5,486 nt of DNA from DATLGD01 sp035540755. Lineage in GTDB: Bacteria > Actinomycetota > Actinomycetes > Mycobacteriales > SCTD01. Positions within the stretch are counted from its first letter, which is position 1. The number at the start of each line of letters is the position of its first letter. The position numbers and the translations under genes are program-made. The notes under the pieces are model-generated. The model was not told the origin of the DNA. It was given only the letters and a program-made list of their open reading frames with translations, and made no database searches. The stretch spans positions 1 through 5,486 of the forward strand of contig DATLGD010000134.1 of NCBI GenBank assembly GCA_035540755.1, in the 5' to 3' direction. This document shows, in pieces, positions 1-5,061 of this stretch.

Positions 1-980
1 ACGGCGGCTACCTCACCCGGTGGCAGCTGGAGAACCGGCCGGAGCTCTACGACGGCGGGGTCGACTGGGAGGGCACCCTGATGCTCGCCGAGGGCCCGAA
101 CCTGTTCACCTACCTGCCGACCGCGCTGCGCGAGTACCCGCGGGCGCAGCTGGACCCGGCTGCCCGCCAGCGGATGTACGACGTCGGCTTCGAACCGGGG
201 TCGGAGGTGCTCTGGCCGGACCACTACGCCGTGTACTGGGACCTCACCCAGCGGGTCTACCGGGAGGCGTTCGACCCCGGGTACGACGGCGACACCAAGG
301 CCGGCACGCCGTTCTGCCGCACCGGCGGCGAGCCCGGGACGCCGACGGCGTGCGACGCGCAGTACGACTACGCCTCGCGCCCGCAGGAGGTGAAGGACGC
401 CGTGGCCTCGGTGTCGCTGACCGGGAACATCGGCAAGCCGATGCTGACCCTGCACGGCACGCTCGACGCGCTGCTGCCGATCCGCACCGACTCCGACGTC
501 TACACGCAGATGATCGCCGACGCCGGCAAGGGCGCCATGCACCGGTACTACGTCATCGAGGACGGCAACCACGTCGACGACCGGTACGACCTGTTCCCCA
601 CCGAGACCCGGCCGATCCTGCCCTGCTACCGCGAGGCCTTCGGGCGGCTGACGGCCTGGGTCACCGACGGTGTCGCGCCGCCGGGCAGCACCACCGTCGC
701 GCGGCCGGCGACCGGCGATCTCGCCAACACCTGCCCGGAGCTGGCGGGCGCGTCGACGGCGCCGGCGCCCGGAGGGGACGACGGCGACCCGGGCGGCGAC
801 CCAGGCGGCCGTGGCGGCGCGACCGGGGACGTCGCCGGTCGTCCAGGGCCTGCGGCAGTGCGAACGGCGACCGCCCGGACCGCGCTGCCGGCCACCGGGA
901 CGTGGCCGGCGGCGGCGCCGGCAGCGGTAGTGCTGCTGGCGCTCGGGGCGGCCGGGGCGGTGTGGCGGCGCCGCGCGTGA
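1..980 (+). CDS. Secreted, sortase-anchored alpha/beta hydrolase (3' part; start lies upstream)
   Basis: The frame is open from the window edge (first full codon at 3) to the TGA at 978-980, giving 325 residues. The fragment begins GGYLTRWQLENRPELYDGG, which looks like the stretch just after the nucleophile elbow (G-x-S-x-G-G) of a serine hydrolase; the serine itself would lie just outside the window. The rest of a triad is visible: Asp in LHGTLDALLP (Asp codon 465-467) and His in EDGNHVDD (codon 570-572). Cysteines in the FCRTGG...TAC segment and near LPCYREAF suit an exported, disulfide-bonded protein. A Gly/Asp/Pro-rich linker (about 750-880) follows, then a C-terminal LPATG sorting signal. 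I infer a cell-wall-attached esterase or peptidase-like hydrolase; the substrate is unknown. The hydrolase fold is fairly secure, the exact family is not. An earlier ATG at 81 is internal to the domain and is not the start. Confidence 0.8.
   Translation, partial: GGYLTRWQLENRPELYDGGVDWEGTLMLAEGPNLFTYLPTALREYPRAQLDPAARQRMYDVGFEPGSEVLWPDHYAVYWDLTQRVYREAFDPGYDGDTKAGTPFCRTGGEPGTPTACDAQYDYASRPQEVKDAVASVSLTGNIGKPMLTLHGTLDALLPIRTDSDVYTQMIADAGKGAMHRYYVIEDGNHVDDRYDLFPTETRPILPCYREAFGRLTAWVTDGVAPPGSTTVARPATGDLANTCPELAGASTAPAPGGDDGDPGGDPGGRGGATGDVAGRPGPAAVRTATARTALPATGTWPAAAPAAVVLLALGAAGAVWRRRA
885..977 (+). other. LPXTG-type cell-wall sorting signal of the hydrolase
   Basis: The C-terminus of the hydrolase reads LPATG (codons 885-899), then about 18 mostly hydrophobic residues rich in Ala, Val and Leu, then a short basic tail WRRRA before the stop. 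This is the three-part arrangement that sortases recognise: cleavage between Thr and Gly and transfer of the protein to peptidoglycan. The order and spacing are seen directly; anchoring is inferred from the known mechanism. No sortase gene lies in the window. Many actinobacterial housekeeping (class E) sortases prefer LAXTG, so a proline here may mean a different sortase class. Confidence 0.85.
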
Positions 981-1003
981 CCCTCGGGCGGGAAGGCCGC
1001 CGG

Positions 1004-1018
1004 TAGAGTCGGCGACCA
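1004..1018 (+). promoter_or_regulatory. Predicted -10 box and leaderless start of the lysC operon
   Basis: TAGAGT at 1004-1009 matches the actinobacterial -10 consensus TANNNT. Eight bases separate it from the ATG at 1018, so transcription would begin at about 1015-1018, at or within a few bases of the start codon. No Shine-Dalgarno sequence lies at a usable distance: the purine run GGAAGG at 991-996 is over 20 bases from the ATG. Both facts favour a leaderless or nearly leaderless mRNA, which is common in actinomycetes. No convincing -35 hexamer is visible. The box separates the operon from the hydrolase gene, though read-through remains possible. Confidence 0.6.
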
Positions 1019-2271
1019 TGGGCGTCGTGGTGCAGAAGTACGGAGGGTCCTCCGTCAGCGACGCCGACCGCATCAAGCGGGTCGCCGAGCGCATCGTGGC
1101 CACGAAGAAGGACGGCCACGACGTCTGCGTCGTGGTCAGCGCGATGGGCGACACCACCGACGAGCTGCTCGACCTGGCCCAGCAGGTCAGCCCGCTCCCG
1201 CCCGGGCGCGAGCTCGACATGCTGCTCACCGCGGGGGAGCGGATCTCGATGGCGCTGCTCGCCATGGCGATCCAGAACCTCGGCGCGAGCGCCCGGTCCT
1301 TCACCGGCAGCCAGGCCGGCGTCATCACCGACTCGAGCCACGGCAAGGCCCGCATCATCGACGTCACGCCCGGGCGCATCACCACCGCGCTGGGCGACGG
1401 GCACATCGCCATCGTCGCCGGGTTCCAGGGCGTCAGCCAGGACACCAAGGACATCACCACGCTCGGGCGCGGCGGCTCCGACACCACCGCCGTCGCCCTG
1501 GCGGCGGCGCTGTCGGCCGACGTCTGCGAGATCTACAGCGACGTCGACGGCGTCTACAGCGCCGACCCGCGCATCGTGAAGGACGCCCGGTTCCTGCCCA
1601 CCGTCTCCTACGAGGAGATGCTCGAGCTGGCCGCCTCCGGCGCCAAGATCCTCCACCTGCGGTGCGTCGAGTACGCCCGCCGCTACTCCGTCCCGCTGGT
1701 GGTGCGGTCGTCGTTCTCGAGCAAGCCCGGCACGCTGATCACCGAGGAGCCCGACGTGGAAGCCGCCATCATCAGCGGAGTCGCGCACGACCTGTCCGAG
1801 GCGCGCGTCACGGTCGTCGGCGTGCCCGACAAGCCCGGTGAGGCGGCGCGCATCTTCCGTGCGGTCGCCGACGCCGAGGTCAACATCGACATGATCGTGC
1901 AGAACGTGTCCGGGGCGACCGACCGCACCGACATCTCGTTCACCCTGCCCAAGAGCGACCTGCACACGGCGATGACCGCGCTGGCGAAGGTGCAGAGCGG
2001 GGTCGGGTTCGAGCAGCTGCTGTCCGACGAGCTGATCGGCAAGGTGTCGCTGGTGGGGGCCGGCATGAAGTCGCACCCCGGCGTCACCGCCACGTTCTTC
2101 GAGGCGCTGTCGTCCGCCGGCATCAACGCCGAGGCCATCAGCACCTCGGAGATCCGCATCTCGGTGGTCTGCCGCGACACCGACGTGCCGGCGGCGGTGA
2201 AGGCCGTGCACGCCGCCTTCGAGCTCGGCACCGACGAGGACGCCACCGTGTACGCCGGGACCGGGCGATGA
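1018..2271 (+). CDS. lysC: Aspartokinase (aspartate kinase), alpha subunit
   Basis: This enzyme phosphorylates L-aspartate with ATP to give 4-phospho-L-aspartate, the first committed step towards lysine, diaminopimelate, threonine and methionine; it is cytoplasmic. The 417-residue product begins with the amino-acid-kinase signature KYGGSSV (residues 7-13), followed by the catalytic-domain segments SAMGDTTDELL (41-51), TAGERIS (71-77), TTLGRGGSDTTAVALA (147-162) and SDVDGVYSADPRIV (174-187). Two ACT regulatory domains fill about 262-417, including DKPGEAARIFRAVADAEVNI, QNVSGATDRTDISF, VSLVGAGMKSHPGV and STSEIRISVV. Length and layout match the C. glutamicum enzyme (421 residues), which is inhibited jointly by lysine and threonine. 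Ser298 corresponds to the C. glutamicum feedback-site serine (Ser301, from memory) and is conserved, so the enzyme is probably feedback-sensitive. The ATG is supported by the -10 box just upstream and by the motif at residue 7. The gene is also called ask. It overlaps asd by 4 bp. Confidence 0.97.
   Translation: MGVVVQKYGGSSVSDADRIKRVAERIVATKKDGHDVCVVVSAMGDTTDELLDLAQQVSPLPPGRELDMLLTAGERISMALLAMAIQNLGASARSFTGSQAGVITDSSHGKARIIDVTPGRITTALGDGHIAIVAGFQGVSQDTKDITTLGRGGSDTTAVALAAALSADVCEIYSDVDGVYSADPRIVKDARFLPTVSYEEMLELAASGAKILHLRCVEYARRYSVPLVVRSSFSSKPGTLITEEPDVEAAIISGVAHDLSEARVTVVGVPDKPGEAARIFRAVADAEVNIDMIVQNVSGATDRTDISFTLPKSDLHTAMTALAKVQSGVGFEQLLSDELIGKVSLVGAGMKSHPGVTATFFEALSSAGINAEAISTSEIRISVVCRDTDVPAAVKAVHAAFELGTDEDATVYAGTGR
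1744..1758 (+). promoter_or_regulatory. Internal ribosome-binding site and GTG start for the aspartokinase beta subunit
   Basis: GAGGAG at 1744-1749 is a good Shine-Dalgarno match and lies six bases before an in-frame GTG at 1756-1758 (Val247 of the long form). By alignment from memory this GTG coincides with the known internal start of the C. glutamicum beta subunit, a Val codon opening a V-E-E-A stretch; here it is V-E-A-A. The site is stronger than any ribosome-binding site before the main gene starts in the window, which argues that it is used. Confidence 0.7.
1756..2271 (+). CDS. lysC: Aspartokinase beta (regulatory) subunit from an in-frame internal start
   Basis: Initiation at the internal GTG would give a 171-residue protein made only of the two ACT domains, identical to the C-terminus of the alpha subunit. 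In C. glutamicum and Bacillus subtilis such a beta chain is made from within the same gene and assembles with alpha in an alpha2-beta2 enzyme, where lysine and threonine bind at ACT interfaces. The C. glutamicum beta chain is 172 residues, nearly the same length. What is seen here is the correctly placed GTG and its GAGGAG site; production of the short chain is inferred. It is an alternative product of the same frame, not a separate locus. Confidence 0.7.
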   Translation: MEAAIISGVAHDLSEARVTVVGVPDKPGEAARIFRAVADAEVNIDMIVQNVSGATDRTDISFTLPKSDLHTAMTALAKVQSGVGFEQLLSDELIGKVSLVGAGMKSHPGVTATFFEALSSAGINAEAISTSEIRISVVCRDTDVPAAVKAVHAAFELGTDEDATVYAGTGR

Positions 2272-3305
2272 CCGGCCTGCGCGTCGGTCTCGTCGGCGCC
2301 ACCGGCCAGGTCGGCACCGTGATGCTGCGCCTGCTCGCCGAGCGGGCGTTCCCGGTGAGCGAGCTGCGGCTGTTCGCCAGCGCCCGCAGCGCCGGCTCGA
2401 CGCTGTCCTGGCAGGGCAGCGAGATTACGGTCGAGGACGCCGCCACCGCCGACCCCAGCGGCCTCGACGTCGCGCTGTTCTCCGCCGGAGCCACGACCAG
2501 CCGTGCGCAGGCCCAGCGCTTCGCCGACGCCGGCGCCGTGGTCATCGACAACTCGAGCGCCTTCCGGATGGACCCGCAGGTGCCGCTGGTCGTGAGCGAG
2601 GTCAACCCGCACGCGATCGACCAGGCGGTGCGCGGCGTCATCGCCAACCCGAACTGCACGACGATGGCCGCGATGCCGGTGCTTCAGCCGCTGCACGCCG
2701 AGGCCGGTCTCGTCCGCATCGTCGCCAGCACCTACCAGGCCGTGAGCGGCAGCGGGTTGAAGGGCGTCGACGAGCTCGACGGGCAGGTCCGCAAGACGGC
2801 CGACGGGGCGACGTCGCTGGTGCACGACGGCGCGTCCGTCGCGTTCCCGGAGCCGTCCGCGTACGCGCGGCCGATCGCGTTCAACGTGCTGCCGATGGCC
2901 GGTTCGGTCGTCGACGACGGCTCGTTCGAGACCGACGAGGAGAAGAAGCTCCGCAACGAGAGCCGCAAGATCCTCGAGATCCCCGACCTGCGGGTCAGCG
3001 GCACCTGCGTGCGCGTGCCGGTGTACACCGGGCACTCGCTGTCGCTGAACGTCGAGTTCGCCCGGCCCCTGTCGGTCGAACGGGCCACCGAGCTGCTGCG
3101 CGACGCTCCCGGCGTCGAGCTCACCGACATCCCGACGCCGCTGCTGGCGGCCGGCCGCGACCCCTCCTACGTCGGGCGGATCCGGCAGGACGGCGAGAAC
3201 GGGCTGGCGCTGTTCGTCTCCAACGACAACCTCCGCAAGGGCGCTGCCCTCAACGCGGTGCAGATCGCCGAGCTCGTCGCGGCGAGGAACGGGGCGGGCG
3301 CGTGA
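2268..3305 (+). CDS. asd: Aspartate-semialdehyde dehydrogenase
   Basis: This enzyme reduces 4-phospho-L-aspartate to L-aspartate 4-semialdehyde with NADPH, the step after LysC and the branch point between diaminopimelate/lysine and homoserine. The 345-residue product has the N-terminal nucleotide-binding motif GATGQVG (10-16), the substrate-domain motif NPNCTTM with catalytic Cys130, the STYQAVSGSG segment (154-163, Gln157 next to the active site), the substrate-binding RVPVYTGHSL segment (249-258) with catalytic His256, and a late segment VSNDNLRKGAALNAVQIAE typical of the family. Length is normal and no key residue is missing. The ATG overlaps the lysC stop (ATGA, 2268-2271), and only a weak purine stretch (CGGGA, 2256-2260) precedes it, so translation is probably coupled to lysC. 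Its own stop overlaps the GTG of the protein kinase gene. Confidence 0.97.
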   Translation: MTGLRVGLVGATGQVGTVMLRLLAERAFPVSELRLFASARSAGSTLSWQGSEITVEDAATADPSGLDVALFSAGATTSRAQAQRFADAGAVVIDNSSAFRMDPQVPLVVSEVNPHAIDQAVRGVIANPNCTTMAAMPVLQPLHAEAGLVRIVASTYQAVSGSGLKGVDELDGQVRKTADGATSLVHDGASVAFPEPSAYARPIAFNVLPMAGSVVDDGSFETDEEKKLRNESRKILEIPDLRVSGTCVRVPVYTGHSLSLNVEFARPLSVERATELLRDAPGVELTDIPTPLLAAGRDPSYVGRIRQDGENGLALFVSNDNLRKGAALNAVQIAELVAARNGAGA

Positions 3306-4474
3306 CCGACCGGACGGAGGCCATCCCGGCCGGGGCGCCGCGTCGCGTCGTCGCCGACCGCTACGAGCTGGTCGACATCATCGGCCGCGGCGGGTCCGCC
3401 GAGGTCTGGCGCGCCGACGACACCCTGCTCGACCGCGAGGTGGCGCTCAAGCTCGTCACCGTGCCGCACGACGAGGGCTCCAAGCGCGCCGGCGACGAGG
3501 CGCGCACCCTCGCCCGGCTGAACCACCCCGGCCTGGTGCCGGTGTACGACGCCGGCACCGACGACGAGGGCCGGCCGTGGGTGGTCATGGAGCTGGTCGA
3601 GGGCGAGACCCTCGGTGACACGCTCAAGCGGGGCCCGGTCTCGCCGGACCGCACCGCGACCATCGGGCGGTCCGTGGCCGAGGCGCTCGACTACGTGCAC
3701 GGCAAGGGCCTGGTGCACCGCGACGTCAAGCCCGGCAACGTCCTCGTCGGCACCGACGGCCGGTCGCGGCTGACCGACTTCGGCATCGCCCGGCTGATCG
3801 ACTCCGCCAAGGTCACCTCGACCGGGATGATGGTCGGCACGGCCTCCTACCTCGCGCCGGAGCAGGTGGCCGGCGAGGTCGTGGGCCCGCCCGCCGACAC
3901 CTACGCGCTCGGCCTGGTGCTGCTGGAGTGCCTGACCGGCCGCCGGGAGTACGAGGGCGGCACCGTCGAGGTCGCCCTCGCCCGCCTCAGCCGCCAGCCC
4001 GAGATCCCGCCGGACCTGCCCTCCGGGTTCTCCCAGCTGCTCACCGCGATGACCGACCGCGACCCGGCCCGGCGGCCGACCGCCGAGCAGGTGGCCCAGC
4101 AGCTGAGCGTCATCGCCGCCGGTGGCGAGGCCACCACGGTGCTGGCCGCTGCCCCGCGCGGCGGCTCCGAGACGCAGGTGCTGCCGCGCACGGCCGCGGC
4201 GCCCGTGCCGCCGCGCTCGCGTCCGGCGTCGCGTCCGGCGCCCCGACCGGTGGCGCGGCCGGCGCCCGCCGCGCCGAAGCGGGGTTCGGCGACGCCGTGG
4301 GTCCTGCTGCTGCTCGCCGTCATCGCGGCGCTCGTCGTCGGCGGGCTGCTGTACGACCAGAGCCGCACCACCGACCCCGGCCAGCTGCCGACGATCAGCC
4401 CGGACCTGCCGGAGGAGATCCGCGACCCGCTGCAGCAGCTGCAGGACGCCGTCGACCAGCCGGCGGCGCCGTGA
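3302..4474 (+). CDS. Membrane-anchored Ser/Thr protein kinase (PknB-like catalytic domain, no PASTA)
   Basis: The 390-residue product has a complete Hanks-type kinase domain at about 21-270: glycine loop GRGGSAEV (28-35), Lys50 in VALK, Glu66 of helix C, catalytic loop HRDVKPGN (139-146, Asp141 and Asn146), DFG at 159-161, APE at 185-187, and the late Arg258 in ARRPT. Activation-loop Thr172 and Thr174 sit where Mycobacterium PknB is autophosphorylated (its T-Q-T; here T-S-T), so autoactivation is likely. Residues about 275-330 form a Pro/Arg/Ala-rich linker; about 332-350 are one membrane helix; the external tail is only about 40 residues, ends in a predicted helix (EEIRDPLQQLQDAV) and has no PASTA or other known sensor domain. 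GTG start: it overlaps the asd stop (GTGA), a GAGGAA lies at 3284-3289, and the kinase domain begins soon after. Its stop overlaps the next gene. The substrate is unknown; nearby LysC or the lipoproteins are candidates by context only. Confidence 0.95.
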   Translation: MTDRTEAIPAGAPRRVVADRYELVDIIGRGGSAEVWRADDTLLDREVALKLVTVPHDEGSKRAGDEARTLARLNHPGLVPVYDAGTDDEGRPWVVMELVEGETLGDTLKRGPVSPDRTATIGRSVAEALDYVHGKGLVHRDVKPGNVLVGTDGRSRLTDFGIARLIDSAKVTSTGMMVGTASYLAPEQVAGEVVGPPADTYALGLVLLECLTGRREYEGGTVEVALARLSRQPEIPPDLPSGFSQLLTAMTDRDPARRPTAEQVAQQLSVIAAGGEATTVLAAAPRGGSETQVLPRTAAAPVPPRSRPASRPAPRPVARPAPAAPKRGSATPWVLLLLAVIAALVVGGLLYDQSRTTDPGQLPTISPDLPEEIRDPLQQLQDAVDQPAAP

Positions 4475-5061
4475 CCCGCCGCCCCGCAGCCCTCGCCGGC
4501 GTCGCGCTCAGCGCGCTGCTGCTGTCCGGCTGCGCGAGCGACCCGCGCACCGAGCTGCGGTCGCTCGTCGAGACGATCACCGCCGAGGCCAACGACCGCG
4601 ACGCCGCGGGCGTGCGGTCCGCGGTCGAGGACCTGCTGCGGCGCCTGGACGAGGCGGTCCGCGCAGGCGACCTGACCGAGGCCGAGGCCGCGACTGTCCG
4701 CGAGCGGGCGCTCGCCGTGCAGGCCGCCGCCGACGAGATCGACCCCGAGGTCCTCGCCCGCCGCGAGGCCGAGCAGCGCGCCCGGGAGGCCGAGCAGCAG
4801 GCCGAGGCGGAGCGGGCCGCGCGCGAGGCCGAGCAGGCCGCTGCCGAGCGCCGTGCCGCCGAGGAGCGGCGGGCGGCCGAGGAGGCCGCCGCCCGCGAGG
4901 CCGCGGAGCGCGAGGCTGCCGAGCAGGCCCGCAAGGAGGCCGAGGAGGCCGCGAAGAAGGCCGAGGAAGAGGCCGAGAAGGCCGAGAAGGCCGAGAAGAA
5001 GAAGGACGACGAGGACGACGACGAGCGCCCGTCGCGCGGCCGCGGCCGCGACAGCGGATGA
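4471..5061 (+). CDS. Small lipoprotein with Ala/Glu-rich coiled-coil tail
   Basis: I do not recognise a named family. The 196-residue product has a clear lipoprotein signal peptide: basic MTRR, a hydrophobic core, then lipobox LSGC with the lipidated Cys21 (codon 4531-4533). The mature protein should sit on the outer face of the membrane. Residues 21-93 look like a small helical domain that is paralogous to the next gene's product. Residues about 94-178 are almost only Ala, Glu, Arg, Lys and Gln (REAEQRAREAEQQ and similar), a long predicted coiled coil reminiscent of TolA-like spacers, ending in three A-E-K repeats. An acidic stretch (DDEDDDE) and a Ser/Arg/Gly tail finish it. The GTG start overlaps the kinase stop (GTGA) and is the start that gives an intact signal peptide; no good ribosome-binding site is seen, so coupling is likely. 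It may be an external partner of the kinase, or a spacer reaching into the wall; both are inferences. Confidence 0.88.
   Translation: MTRRPAALAGVALSALLLSGCASDPRTELRSLVETITAEANDRDAAGVRSAVEDLLRRLDEAVRAGDLTEAEAATVRERALAVQAAADEIDPEVLARREAEQRAREAEQQAEAERAAREAEQAAAERRAAEERRAAEEAAAREAAEREAAEQARKEAEEAAKKAEEEAEKAEKAEKKKDDEDDDERPSRGRGRDSG
4972..4998 (+). repeat. Three tandem 9-bp repeats GCCGAGAAG in the lipoprotein coiled coil
   Basis: Perfect copies lie at 4972-4980, 4981-4989 and 4990-4998, in frame, encoding A-E-K three times (residues 168-176). They end a wider low-complexity stretch (about 4755-5000) built on variants of GAGGCC and GAGCAG. Being a multiple of three, copy changes would lengthen or shorten the coiled coil without a frameshift. 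Confidence 0.9.

Noticed and set aside
20..1006. A second + strand frame through the hydrolase region
   Set aside because: It is Arg/Gly-rich with no motifs; the overlapping frame contains the hydrolase Asp and His segments and the LPATG signal.
981..1017. Lysine riboswitch, attenuator or terminator before lysC
   Set aside because: The gap is only 37 bp, shows no stable inverted repeat with a T run, and is far too short for a riboswitch.
661..2211. Long open frame on the minus strand across the hydrolase end and lysC
   Set aside because: It is antisense to a certain gene; the translation is Arg/Asp/Gly/His-rich with no domain, as expected for the shadow of high-GC coding sequence.
1683..3035. 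Long minus-strand open frame across lysC and asd
   Set aside because: It spans two well-supported genes in antisense and has no recognisable motif.
3928..4470. Upstream extension of the first lipoprotein frame into the kinase gene
   Set aside because: The extension is Arg/Pro/Ala noise overlapping the kinase in another frame, and would bury the lipoprotein signal peptide; the GTG at 4471 gives a correct N-terminus.
4755..5000. CRISPR-like or mobile-element repeat
   Set aside because: The repeats are short, in frame and encode an Ala/Glu coiled coil; there are no regular spacers.
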